A stretch of 37,566 nt of DNA from Sphingomonadaceae bacterium 3R27E2-A. Lineage in GTDB: Bacteria; Pseudomonadota; Alphaproteobacteria; Sphingomonadales; Sphingomonadaceae. Below are positions 16,888 through 24,492 of this stretch, piece after piece. A program made the position numbers and the translations under genes. Positions within the stretch are counted from its first letter, which is position 1, and every line of letters begins with the position of its first letter. The DNA lies in assembly GCA_005503165.1 (NCBI GenBank), contig SCNT01000042.1, forward strand, positions 1 to 37,566. Reading direction: 5' to 3'. The notes under the pieces were generated by a model, which was not told the DNA's origin, made no database searches, and worked only from the letters and a program-made list of their open reading frames with translations.

Positions 16888-17478
16888 ATGCCGAGCCTGT
16901 CGAAACAGATTCTGGATTATGTCCCCGAGGGGAAAGTCGTCGATCGCGCGCAGATTGCGCTCGACGCCGATTATGATTCCATTGGCCGCGTGCTGCGCAA
17001 GCTGGTCGACGATGGTAAACTCGTGCGTGTCGGTCGCGGCCGTTACCGCAGGCGGGCACGCGGCTCGACTATGTCCTCGAACTCGATCGCCGATCGTGTT
17101 GCGCGACGCGTGGCTCGTTCAAAGCGCAATGTCTTCCTGCGCCGGGATTTCGAGACGTTTGGCAGCTATGATGCCGTTGGGCGCGCCCTGCGGAGGGTCA
17201 CCGAGGAGGGCCGCCTCGTCCAGATCGGCTACGGGCTCTATGCGCGCGCCGAACGCTCGCCGGTGACCGGCAAGCCCGCCCCCGTCGTCGGGATCAAGCG
17301 GCTCGCGACCGAGGCCCTCAAGCGGCTGGGGAAAACGGTCTCCGATTCCGGCCAGACAAGAGATTATAACAGCGGCCGAACGAACCAAGTCCCCACCGGG
17401 CGAACGATTGCCGTCAAGAACCGTGTCCGCCGCCGGATCGGCTATGATGGCGCCTATGTCATTCTCGAACGCGCCTGA
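16888..17478 (+). CDS. AbiEi-like antitoxin (DUF6088 family) with two winged helices
   Basis: 196 residues. Residues 65-122 form the AbiEi/DUF6088 winged helix-turn-helix (SIADRVARRVARSKRNVFLR, then GRLVQIGYGLYARA). Residues 5-55 look like a second copy of the same fold (VDRAQIALDADYDSIGRVLR, then KLVRVGRGRYRR). Many relatives have a single N-terminal winged helix, so the tandem arrangement is notable; an internal ATG at 17071 would give the shorter form but has no ribosome binding site. AbiEi binds operator repeats and represses a type IV toxin-antitoxin operon. It overlaps the toxin gene by 23 bases. Confidence 0.72.
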   Translation: MPSLSKQILDYVPEGKVVDRAQIALDADYDSIGRVLRKLVDDGKLVRVGRGRYRRRARGSTMSSNSIADRVARRVARSKRNVFLRRDFETFGSYDAVGRALRRVTEEGRLVQIGYGLYARAERSPVTGKPAPVVGIKRLATEALKRLGKTVSDSGQTRDYNSGRTNQVPTGRTIAVKNRVRRRIGYDGAYVILERA

Positions 17479-18392
17479 CGCAAGAACGCTCGGGCGCGTC
17501 GCAGGTGCGCTGCGCGTCGACGAAGCGTTCGTCGAGAAAGACTGGTATGTCGTCCAGGCCATTCAGGTCCTTCTCAACTGGCCACGCCCGACCTTACGCC
17601 AGTGTTTTCAGGGGGAACGTCGCTCCTAAAAGCGCACGGGCTGATTCAGAGATTTTCAGAGGAGTTAGATTTCAAGCTCATCCTCTCGGACGCATTCTTG
17701 GAAAAGTCTCCGGGGCAAAAACGTAGTGCGTTGAGCGCCTTCAAGAACGGACTCGCCGATGCCTGGGCGGCAGCGGGATTCGTCATAACCGGGGTCGAAG
17801 CCGGAAGTGGCAACGGGTTCATCCAGATCGACATGGACTATCCAACGATCCTCGATGGGCATGACGCGCTCCGCCCCCATATCCAGGCCGAGATATCCGC
17901 CAAGCCCACGCCGCTTGCGACCGGCGAACGGCCGCTGGCATCTTTCGTCCATCAGTATCGTGGATTGGAACCCGAGATCACCGCGATTGCGTGCGTCGAT
18001 CCGGTCGAGACAGCCGCCGACAAGCTGAGCGCCTTCTGCTGGCGGGTGCTCACCCGCGACCGCGAGAGGGTCGGTGATGACCCGACGATCGTGCGTCATC
18101 TTCACGATCTCGCGGCGCTCGAAGCGACCGCTTCCGCAAACGCGCAGTTCCCTGCCCTGGCTGAAGAGACGATTATGGCCGATTCGCATCGCGGTGGCGG
18201 CGCACTGGAAGGCATGCTCCCTGCGCAACGCATGGCGGCCCTGGTGGAGCACCTGCAATCAGACACGCTCTATGCGGATGAATATGCCCGCTTCGTAGGC
18301 GGAATGGCCTTTGCCACTGAACAGAAATTCCCACATTTCCGGAAGCCGTCGGGGCGCTGGAGCGGCTTTGCAGGCCGGTACCGGCCAAATAG
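17456..18392 (+). pseudogene. AbiEii-like nucleotidyltransferase toxin, two frameshifts
   Basis: The gene reads through three frames. It starts MSFSNAPDARTLGRV at 17456 and runs to PRPTL at 17596. It continues one frame over as TPVFSGGTSLLKAHGL and RFSEELDFKL, the AbiEii nucleotidyltransferase core. Near 18332 it shifts again to TFPEAVGALERLCRP and stops with TAG at 18390. Restoring one base at each point gives about 312 residues, the usual AbiEii length. Both changes are single-base deletions (TTAACG to TTACG, and one base at a C-run). They may be true inactivation or read errors. Without the second correction the frame runs to 18552 through atypical Arg/Pro-rich sequence. The intact enzyme would be an AbiE toxin that modifies RNA. 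Confidence 0.72.
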
Positions 18393-18807
18393 AGTCGGTA
18401 CCGGCGTTTTTCCATGTGGCAGCTGCGGCAGCCAAAAGATGCCAAATGAAATCAGAAGCTTGCACCCAATGGCTGCCAAACGCGGCCGCAACCGGCAGCC
18501 GCGGCTGCCAGATGACGCCATCTTGGTCGAGCCAGGATATCCACATAACTAGCTGAATTAGAATGAGGAACAGATCCGCAGCACCCGTGCGTAGGGTGCA
18601 TTACAAACGCCAACGGCGTGCGTCCGCCCACCGCAGCGACGTGTCGCTGCGACACCTCGTGCCGGAAGGCGCGGGGGTTCCCCCCGCCGGGGGGGATTTC
18701 TTCATCTGCCGGCGGCACGCCGGCCAGGATAATTGACGTTTGATCATGGCGCATTCCTTCGGATAGAATTGGAAGCTGGCGGGCAGACCATTTGAAGGAT
18801 GATGGTT
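18393..18807. repeat. Intergenic hairpin cluster before the TraC-like gene
   Basis: There is no supported gene in these 415 bases. They hold a perfect 16-bp palindrome GGCAGCCG/CGGCTGCC (18494-18509). GCACCC/GGGTGC lies at 18581-18599 and ACGCC/GGCGT at 18607-18619. GCAGCGAC/GTCGCTGC (18633-18650) overlaps the alternative pairing GTGTCG/CGACAC (18641-18655). A 7-bp GC stem lies at 18671-18687 and GCCGGC/GCCGGC at 18708-18724. Such dense inverted repeats suit a transfer origin, a single-strand origin or structured leader RNA. Confidence 0.5.
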
Positions 18808-19050
18808 ATGCCCAAGAAGAGTGAACGTGAACGCCTCGCCGATCTCGAAGCGCGTCAGCGCAAGGTCGCCGAGGACGTGGAGAATGCCCGCCGCGCCCTG
18901 CGCGGCCGCTATGCGTCGATCATCGGCGAGCTTGCCGTCGAGGAACTGACCGAACGCGAATTTCGAGAGCTTGTAGGCCTTGCTATCCGGTCCGGCGGCG
19001 AAGCGGCGGTGGGGGCACTCAAATCCCTGCCGATACGTCCCGCCAAGTAA
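18808..19050 (+). CDS. Small coiled-coil protein, TraC-like mobilisation candidate
   Basis: 80 residues from the ATG at 18808, preceded by GAAGGA about eight bases upstream; the two earlier ATGs sit on top of that site. The first half is a charged coiled coil (SERERLADLEARQRKVAEDV). The second half carries RYASIIGELAVEELTEREFR, then a Gly-rich helix. The layout resembles small TraC-like or MobC-like proteins encoded next to transfer origins. I cannot assign a family firmly. It stands alone on the plus strand after the hairpin cluster. Confidence 0.6.
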   Translation: MPKKSERERLADLEARQRKVAEDVENARRALRGRYASIIGELAVEELTEREFRELVGLAIRSGGEAAVGALKSLPIRPAK

Positions 19051-19191
19051 CGCTATCCCGAAGGGATGCCCCTGCGACGAGCACGGCGAAGCCGCGCGCA
19101 GGAGGCCGATGGCATCGCCATCGCATCGCCCGCGCGACGGACCCCGCCAGGGGTCCACGAGCGCGGGCGACCTTCCCTTACACCAAAAAGA

Positions 19192-19225
19192 AAAGGGACG
19201 GCCCGGCACTCCGGACCGTCCCTTT
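19192..19225 (-). terminator. Intrinsic terminator of first DUF2493 gene
   Basis: The 10-bp stem AAAGGGACGG/CCGTCCCTTT has an inner CCGG/CCGG stem. On the minus strand it runs into a T-rich tract (TTTTCTTTTTGG). It begins 11 bases past the stop at 19237. Confidence 0.8.
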
Positions 19226-19236
19226 GCGCCGCCCGA

Positions 19237-20205
19237 TCAGGCGGCGAGACGCTGGTCGATAAGGCGGAAGAAATGCGCGGGCACGCCCTTCGCGCGGACC
19301 AGCCGGGCGAGATGTGACTGAAGCCCCGAGCCTTCGCAGACCAGGGCTTCCACCGGGTTCAGTCCGAGCAGTTGCTCATTGCGCATAAACCCCGCGCGTT
19401 GCCCGAACTTGCTGCTGAGGGTGAAAGCGACGAGCGGTGTTGCGGTCCGGGCCGCCCATGCAGCGGCAATGGCATCGCACCCCTTGGACTGCGCGGTCGT
19501 CGCCAGCACCATCGCCGGGATGCGCACCTTGATCTGGTCGAGCCGCTCGGTCAGCAGGGCGTGATCTTCCCATTGCTGCCCGCCCGAGAAGATCACCACG
19601 GGCCCCTGCGGGGCGTGGGCGTCGATCCGGCGCTGACGCCGCGCGGCGAGGAAATCGGTCGCCGCCACCACCGCGGCGGTGCGCTTGCTCGACACCAGCG
19701 ACCCCCGGGGTGCCGCCCATGGGTGTCCGGTTTCGGCGGCGAAGGTCTGGGCGGCATAGTCGCGCATGCAGGCCACCGCGTCGCGCGCCTCGTCGAGAGA
19801 ATGGCAGAAGGTCTGCGCCTCCTCCAGCTCGGCGGTCAGGATCTCGCTGCCGTCGGCGTCGCGGACGAGATCCTTGACCTTCAGCGCGGCCTTGTCGGCT
19901 TCGGCATCGAGCTGGTCCGCGACCTTGTGGAAGCTGTGGACGATGCCCCAAGCAATGCGGTCGGCGATCCCTTCGAGGCGGGTGTCGCGGAACAGATCGA
20001 AGAAGGTGCGGACCGCCATTTCCGTAGCGAGCTCCGCCGCGTGGGGGAGCGGCATGTCGGCGTCGGTCGGCTCGTCGGCATAGCCCATCCGGAAGCCGCC
20101 CGTGGTTTCGGTGAAGGCGTTTTCGAAGGCGGGCGACACGGTTTCCGCGGCGATGAGGTCAGCGATTTCTTGGTCGGTGCGAGTGGTTTGTGTATGCTTC
20201 GTCAT
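19237..20205 (-). CDS. DUF2493 (YspA/cpYpsA-related SLOG) protein, paralogue 1
   Basis: 322 residues from the ATG at 20205, which has an AAGGAGG site. The N-terminal domain (about 1-130) is helical. The C-terminal Rossmann-like SLOG domain (about 185-322) shows VVIFSGGQQWEDHALL, then QSKGCDAIAAAWA and EALVCEGSGLQSHLARL. SLOG proteins are predicted to bind nucleotides or nucleotide-derived signals, often in genome-conflict settings. A close paralogue lies at 21351-22361, and a fragment of the N-terminal domain stands alone at 22428-22613. It is a single-gene unit with its own terminator. Function unknown. Confidence 0.78.
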   Translation of the reverse strand: MTKHTQTTRTDQEIADLIAAETVSPAFENAFTETTGGFRMGYADEPTDADMPLPHAAELATEMAVRTFFDLFRDTRLEGIADRIAWGIVHSFHKVADQLDAEADKAALKVKDLVRDADGSEILTAELEEAQTFCHSLDEARDAVACMRDYAAQTFAAETGHPWAAPRGSLVSSKRTAAVVAATDFLAARRQRRIDAHAPQGPVVIFSGGQQWEDHALLTERLDQIKVRIPAMVLATTAQSKGCDAIAAAWAARTATPLVAFTLSSKFGQRAGFMRNEQLLGLNPVEALVCEGSGLQSHLARLVRAKGVPAHFFRLIDQRLAA

Positions 20206-20589
20206 GAGAACCTCCTTGAAAAAGAGGTCTCCTTCCCTGCACGGGCTCTGAGCGACGGGGTCAAGGATCGGGCGCAGCCCGACCGCGCAGCGGCGATGGG
20301 GGTCACGATTTTCTTTGGCGGCCACCGGCACCCGATGGGCTACGCCGCGCCCGCCGCGCCGAAGAAAATGGTGGGGCCCCGTCGTCCTTGAGGCCGGCGC
20401 TGCCCCCGTGCCACACTAAAAAGAGTTGAGAGAGAAGAAGAGGCTTGCGAAGCGGGGGCTCGATGCCCCCGATTCGCAAATGGTTGCATCAAACGCGATT
20501 ATTTGCGGAAGGTCTCCGCCAGACCGGGAGGTGCGCCGCAACGGTGCTGGTCAGCCCTTCGAAGGGGAAGCGAGAGAGGATGAAGATAG
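20206..20589. other. Divergent intergenic region with a long hairpin
   Basis: I see no gene in these 384 bases. At 20445-20479 there is a hairpin with outer arms TTGCGAA/TTCGCAA, one g-a mismatch, inner arms CGGGGGC/GCCCCCG and loop TCGAT. A weaker purine tract (AGGGAAGGAGA on the minus strand) lies near 20230, just upstream of the DUF2493 start. Confidence 0.55.
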
Positions 20590-21063
20590 TTGGACGCGTG
20601 TGAGCAGACCGAACGGGTGGACAGCGCATCGCGGATGATCCTCGCCACGCCGCGGCAGTTGTTCCGTACCTATTTTGACGCCGAGAAGATGAAGAGTTGG
20701 CGGGTGCCCGATGGCGCGACGGGCACCTATTCGGTGCTTGAACCGCAGCCCGGTGGGCGTTTCTGCCTAAATCTCCTCTATTCCGATCGGGCGGAGATCG
20801 ACGGGCCTGAAGCCGCAATCGAAATCATCACCGGCACATTCACCGAGTTCCTACCCGACGAGCGTGTGGTCGAAGCGATTCGCTACACGAACGCCGACGC
20901 GGCTTATTCCGGCATGATGACGTTGACCCTCACGATCGAGCCAGCGAAAGTCGGCTCCAAAGTCTCGCTCCACGCGACCGGCATGCCCCCGGCGCTGGAG
21001 GTCACCGCCCATCGCGCGACACTTGCCGCAGCGCTACGGCGGCTGGCGCTGCTGACCGAATGA
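20590..21063 (+). CDS. SRPBCC-domain protein (AHSA1-like)
   Basis: 157 residues. The start is taken as TTG at 20590, because a TAG lies immediately before it and the first internal ATG would remove the conserved RVDSASRMI beginning. The sequence LATPRQLFRTYFDAEKMKSW and VLEPQPGGRF is typical of AHSA1/SRPBCC folds, small ligand-binding helix-grip proteins. Length matches the family. It is the only plus-strand gene in this part and has its own terminator, so it is a separate cargo gene. Ligand unknown. Confidence 0.75.
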   Translation: MDACEQTERVDSASRMILATPRQLFRTYFDAEKMKSWRVPDGATGTYSVLEPQPGGRFCLNLLYSDRAEIDGPEAAIEIITGTFTEFLPDERVVEAIRYTNADAAYSGMMTLTLTIEPAKVGSKVSLHATGMPPALEVTAHRATLAAALRRLALLTE

Positions 21064-21072
21064 ACGAGGAAG

Positions 21073-21110
21073 GCGGCCGCCTCGCAAGAAAGGCGACCGC
21101 TCATTTTCTT
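21073..21110 (+). terminator. Intrinsic terminator of the SRPBCC gene
   Basis: The stem GCGGcCGCCT/AGGCGaCCGC has one mismatch and an 8-base loop, followed by TCATTTTCTT. It begins 10 bases after the stop at 21063. Confidence 0.7.
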
Positions 21111-21345
21111 AACGTCGTTCGAAGGCTTCTCCGGTCGGCGGCATATAGGCCTCGAACGGATTGCCGTCATGCAAATGTCCGAACGGCGTCATGACATAGC
21201 TCGAACCCTCGCGCCCCACCGCGCAGATGACATAACGGGGCTCGCCCGACGCCGCATCGGTACATTCCATCAGGGCGAGGTCGCCTTTTTCCGCCGCACG
21301 GCGGAGCGTCGCGAAGTTCCGCCGATAAGCCTCAGGAATCGCCAT
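21109..21345 (-). CDS. Small DUF6117-type protein
   Basis: 78 residues from the ATG at 21345; an upstream GTG at 21354 overlaps the previous stop as GTGA and is also possible. The compact sequence has no signal or membrane segment. MAIPEAYRRNFATLRRAA, then PRYVICAVGREG and MTPFGHLHDGNPFEAYMPP are the features I associate with DUF6117, a small family of mobile elements. That assignment is from memory. It is translationally linked to the second DUF2493 gene. Function unknown. Confidence 0.6.
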   Translation of the reverse strand: MAIPEAYRRNFATLRRAAEKGDLALMECTDAASGEPRYVICAVGREGSSYVMTPFGHLHDGNPFEAYMPPTGEAFERR

Positions 21346-21350
21346 CGCCG

Positions 21351-22361
21351 TCACGCCGTCAGGCGGAGGCCGGGGCCCCGCTGTGCCGCCGGGCGCGAAA
21401 CGTCATCCGGCTTCTTGAAGGCATGAATCGGCACCCCGGCCTTGCGGAGGAGCTGGTAAAGATTGGCCTGAAGCCCCGACCCCTCGCAGAGCAAAGCCTC
21501 GACTGGCTTCAGCTCGGCGAGCTTGCGGTTGCGGTTGAAGGCGGTTTTCCGCCCCGAGCCATAAAGGCCATAGGCAACGAGTGGCACGCTGTTCTCGGGA
21601 CGCGCCGCCCATGCGGCGGCGATCGCGTCGGCGCCCTTGCGCTGGCCGGTCGTCACTAGCGTCATATGCGGCACGCGGGCCTTGATCTGGTCGAGCCGCG
21701 CCCACAGCGGTTCCCAGTCGGCCCAGACGGCGGGACCCGAGAAGACGACGATCGGGCCTTGCGGGAGGGTCCGTTCGCGCGCGGCGAGCGCCCGCTCGCG
21801 CAGAAAATCTTGCGCCGCGATCTGGCTCGCCATCGAGACGGACGACGCCCGGGTTCCCTTCGCCGGCGACCATGGCCAGCCGGTGAGCGCGCGATACATT
21901 TCGGCGGCATAATCGCGCATGCATTCGATGGCGTCGCGCTGTTCCGCGAGCGAGCGGCAGAGGAGCTGCTTCTCCTCCAGGCTCGTCGCATAGACTTCGC
22001 TGAGGTCCGGCGTGCGCGCGAGATCACCGAGTTCCTGCGCAATTGAATCTTCGCGGCGCGCAAGCTTTCCGGCCGTGAAATGGAATGAATTGACGAAGCC
22101 CCATGCGATGTCCGGAGCGAACGCTTCGAGGCGCGTGTCGGTGAAGAGGTCGAAGATCGCGGCGATCACGCCGCCGCATTCGGCCTGCGCGGCGAAAGGC
22201 TCGGGCATGTCGAGATCGCTCGGCTCGTCCCCGGCGGAGACGATCGAGAGCGGGATTGGGTCGCCGAAGGCGGCCTGAAATTCAGGCGTGGCGATGGCCT
22301 CGGCGTATAGCTGTTTCAGGTCGGCGAAGCGGTCGACGGACGCGGGGTTGGCGTTGGTCAT
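21351..22361 (-). CDS. DUF2493 (SLOG) protein, paralogue 2
   Basis: 336 residues, start supported by GGAGG eight bases upstream. Same architecture as paralogue 1: a helical N-terminal domain (CGGVIAAIFDLFTDTRLEAF, then AWGFVNSFH) and a C-terminal SLOG domain (IVVFSGPAVWADWEPL, GQRKGADAIAAAWAA, EALLCEGSGLQANL). The GGQQW of paralogue 1 is GPAVW here, so the ligand loop has diverged. The C-terminus has an extra tail (SRPAAQRGPGLRLTA). It overlaps the DUF6117-type gene downstream. Confidence 0.78.
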   Translation of the reverse strand: MTNANPASVDRFADLKQLYAEAIATPEFQAAFGDPIPLSIVSAGDEPSDLDMPEPFAAQAECGGVIAAIFDLFTDTRLEAFAPDIAWGFVNSFHFTAGKLARREDSIAQELGDLARTPDLSEVYATSLEEKQLLCRSLAEQRDAIECMRDYAAEMYRALTGWPWSPAKGTRASSVSMASQIAAQDFLRERALAARERTLPQGPIVVFSGPAVWADWEPLWARLDQIKARVPHMTLVTTGQRKGADAIAAAWAARPENSVPLVAYGLYGSGRKTAFNRNRKLAELKPVEALLCEGSGLQANLYQLLRKAGVPIHAFKKPDDVSRPAAQRGPGLRLTA

Positions 22362-22376
22362 GATGGGCCTCCAGTC

Positions 22377-22419
22377 AGCAAAAATGAAAATCGGCCGGAG
22401 CGGCTGCGCCGCCCGGCCG
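22377..22419 (-). terminator. Intrinsic terminator of the 61-residue gene
   Basis: CGGCCGG/CCGGCCG plus GCGGC/GCCGC form a 12-bp stem with one bulged base and a TGC loop. The minus strand then reads ATTTTCATTTTTGC. Confidence 0.75.
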
Positions 22420-22427
22420 CACGAGGA

Positions 22428-22613
22428 TCAGTGGAGCGTTGCGCCCGCAGGCTTCCGCGGCGCCGGGCTGGCAGCGATGCCGTCCAGCGGGCGCAGCCCG
22501 TTGACGACCTCCCATGCGAGGACGGGCGCGAGCGGTTCGAGCGCGGTTCCGGCGACGATGTCGAAGACAGCGGCGATGACGGCGCCGCATTCGATGAGAC
22601 GAATCTGGGCCAT
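22428..22613 (-). CDS. Stand-alone fragment of the DUF2493 N-terminal domain
   Basis: 61 residues from the ATG at 22613, with GGGAGG seven bases upstream. Residues 9-40 (CGAVIAAVFDIVAGTALEPL, then APVLAWEVVNGL) align with CGGVIAAIFDLFTDTRLEAF and AWGFVNSFH of the adjacent DUF2493 protein. It therefore encodes only a core helical segment of that domain. A good ribosome binding site and its own terminator argue for a real, expressed miniprotein rather than decay. It might pair with the full-length paralogues as a regulator; that is inference. Confidence 0.65.
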   Translation of the reverse strand: MAQIRLIECGAVIAAVFDIVAGTALEPLAPVLAWEVVNGLRPLDGIAASPAPRKPAGATLH

Positions 22614-22634
22614 GACGGCCTCCCAAGCTGGATG

Positions 22635-22668
22635 AGAAAAATGGGCCGGGAACCGAAGCCCCCGGCCC
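22635..22668 (-). terminator. Intrinsic terminator of the DUF736 gene
   Basis: The 8-bp stem GGGCCGGG/CCCGGCCC is followed on the minus strand by ATTTTTCTC. It begins 15 bases past the stop at 22683. Confidence 0.75.
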
Positions 22669-22682
22669 GTCAAGCCTGACCG

Positions 22683-23162
22683 TCAGAACGGGACCTCATC
22701 ATCGACGTCGGCGCCGGCGCCCGCGCCATTATCCATCAGCGCGCCGTCGGTGCCTGCGGTGCTCTCGCCGAACCCGCCGCCCTGCTCACCGTCGCCATAG
22801 TCGCGGCGCGACGAGCGGATCGCGGGACCGAAGTCGTCGCGGCGCTGCGGGCGCCGCCACGCGACGCGGTAGCCATCCTGCTCGGACCCGAAGAGCGCGA
22901 TCGGGAGCGGTTCCGGGAGGCTCGGGTCGTCGATCGAGCCCTGAAGGAAGACTTCGCCGGTGGTATTTTTGGCGACGGCTTCCCAGAGAGCGCCGAGTTG
23001 GACCCAGCGATTGCCGACGTTGAGCGCGACGATCTCATAGGCCGGGGCCCGCTCGTGATCGCTCTCGACCGGACGAAGGCCGAGACGCGGCAGATCGATG
23101 GTGCGGGTCGCGATCGACCCCATCAGACGGCCGTTCCGATTGCTGAATTCACCAATATTCAT
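22683..23162 (-). CDS. DUF736 protein with SSB-like acidic C-terminal tail
   Basis: 159 residues. Residues 1-107 match DUF736 (MNIGEFSNRNGRLMGSIATR, then APAYEIVALNV, VQLGALWEAV, PLPIALFGSEQDGYRVAW). Typical DUF736 proteins are near 100 residues. Here a Gly/Asp-rich linker of about 45 residues is added, ending DVDDEVPF. That end closely mimics the SSB C-terminal peptide (DDDIPF), which recruits replication and repair enzymes. The build, a folded domain plus disordered linker plus acidic tip, is that of an SSB. A single-strand-handling role in transfer is inferred. It forms a single-gene unit with a terminator behind it and a purine-rich element in front. Confidence 0.75.
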   Translation of the reverse strand: MNIGEFSNRNGRLMGSIATRTIDLPRLGLRPVESDHERAPAYEIVALNVGNRWVQLGALWEAVAKNTTGEVFLQGSIDDPSLPEPLPIALFGSEQDGYRVAWRRPQRRDDFGPAIRSSRRDYGDGEQGGGFGESTAGTDGALMDNGAGAGADVDDEVPF

Positions 23163-23219
23163 GGGACTTTCCTTTGACGTTCATCGCTCCGGCCAATCCC
23201 GAAGCGACACCCGCCAAGG

Positions 23220-23239
23220 TCCCCCTCTCCTCTCTGTCC
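23220..23239 (-). promoter_or_regulatory. Purine-rich element A, upstream of DUF736 gene
   Basis: The minus strand reads GGACAGAGAGGAGAGGGGGA, 58 bases before the start at 23162. Confidence 0.35.
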
Positions 23240-23337
23240 CGCCGCCGCCGTCCGGCGCCGCGGCCTGCGGTCGCACCCGCCCTCGCGCCCTCACGCACCC
23301 GCTCGCTTCAGGCGCGCGGATGCGCTATGCAGGTCGC

Positions 23338-23538
23338 ATGGATGCCGAGACGATGAGGACGGTTGCGCGGCTCGCGCGGTCGCGCGCGGATCGCGGCAGT
23401 TCCGCGGCGCATGGTGACGGGCTCCAGCGGCTCGGGGCCGCGCGGGCGCTGCGCCAGCTCGCGATCGATCTCGAAGTCTCGGCCGATGCGTGCGAGGTCA
23501 GTCCCCCGCCATCCCGTCGGCGCGGCCGACCGGCCTAG
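23338..23538 (+). CDS. Small hypothetical protein
   Basis: 66 residues (MDAETMRTVARLARSRADRG, later LQRLGAARALRQLAIDLEV), with a helical first part and a Pro/Arg-rich end. No family recognised. The start is preceded by AGGTCGC, a weak ribosome binding site. It would be divergent from the DUF736 gene. Evidence is limited to plausible amino-acid composition, so it could be spurious. Confidence 0.35.
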   Translation: MDAETMRTVARLARSRADRGSSAAHGDGLQRLGAARALRQLAIDLEVSADACEVSPPPSRRRGRPA

Positions 23539-24044
23539 CTCCACCCGGCCCCCGCGCATTTCCCTTTCGGCAGCCAATCGTTACCCTTCAGGGCCGAGAT
23601 CCGGCGCAGCCGGAGCTCGGTCGGAGCGGCGCGCAGCGCCGCGGAGATAGAGCGGCGGTGCCCGCGGCAGCGGACAGCCGCCCCGCAGCGACATCCAACC
23701 ATCTGCGGATCAAGCACAACAGTCCGGTGCCAGGCTATTCCAGGGGACAGAGTCTCGAACGCGCCGCAGGCGCGCTGCCAATGCGGCGCGCCTGCGATCG
23801 GTCGGACGGCAGTCTCAAGATAAGAGAGGCGGCGGCCGCTAACGCCGCCGGTAGTGTCATTCCGCGATGCGAGGGGTCAGAGCGAGCGGTAGCTCGCGGT
23901 CCGGTGACGGCGCGGTCGCGGTGTTGCGCGTGAAGGTCGCCGGACCGCCCACAGAGCGGCGGCCAACGTCAAGACCAATTTCATTGAGGCGTGCCCAAAG
24001 CGCGGACGATCTAAGGGCGGGACCTTCCGGAGGATAAGACCGGG
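23539..24044. other. Gene-free stretch
   Basis: No open frame here looks like a protein. The 506 bases are GC-rich with scattered short inverted repeats, for example GGCGGCG/CGCCGCC at 23828-23849. No T-run terminator is evident. Confidence 0.45.
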
Positions 24045-24479
24045 CTATTTTGCCTTGGCGCGGCCACGCGGGGCCTTGCCGCCGCCGCCCCGACCCTTGG
24101 TTCCGAGGCCAATGGCCTTGGCGAGAGTGCGGCGGGTCTCGGCATAATTGGGCGCGACCATCGGATAGTCCTTGGGAAGGTCCCACTTCGCGCGATACTC
24201 GTCGGGGGTCATGTTATAGGCCGTCATCAGGTGGCGGCGGAGCATCTTGAGCTTCTTGCCGTCTTCAAGGCACACGATGTAATCGGGCTTCACGGAGGCG
24301 CGGATCGAGACGGCGGGCTCCTGTTTGACTTCGGGGGGCTCGGTCACGCCAAGACCGGCGAGGGCTTCATGGACGGACCGAATGACGAGGGGAATGTCGG
24401 ATATCGCGACGCTGTTGTTGCTGACATGAGCAGCCACGATATCGGCGGTCAGCGTTACGAGCGTTTCGGAATCGTCCAT
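24045..24479 (-). CDS. MucR/Ros-family transcriptional regulator
   Basis: 144 residues. The MucR domain spans about 66-130 (PDYIVCLEDGKKLKMLRRHL, then MTPDEYRAKWDLPKDYPMVA, NYAETRRTLAKAIGLG), followed by a basic Gly/Lys/Arg tail. Zinc-type members use C-x2-C-x9-H with a further His. Here the positions are C70, D73, H83 and Y88, so two ligands are changed and zinc binding is doubtful. Asp-substituted and zinc-less members are known in Mesorhizobium. The family silences horizontally acquired, AT-rich targets. An inverted repeat at 24493-24531 just upstream suggests autoregulation. Confidence 0.85.
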   Translation of the reverse strand: MDDSETLVTLTADIVAAHVSNNSVAISDIPLVIRSVHEALAGLGVTEPPEVKQEPAVSIRASVKPDYIVCLEDGKKLKMLRRHLMTAYNMTPDEYRAKWDLPKDYPMVAPNYAETRRTLAKAIGLGTKGRGGGGKAPRGRAKAK

Positions 24480-24492
24480 GCGTTCACCCTTC

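Noticed and set aside
19372..20391. Long plus-strand open frame opposite the first DUF2493 gene
   Set aside because: It covers a conserved SLOG gene with a strong ribosome binding site and terminator. The antisense translation has no family features.
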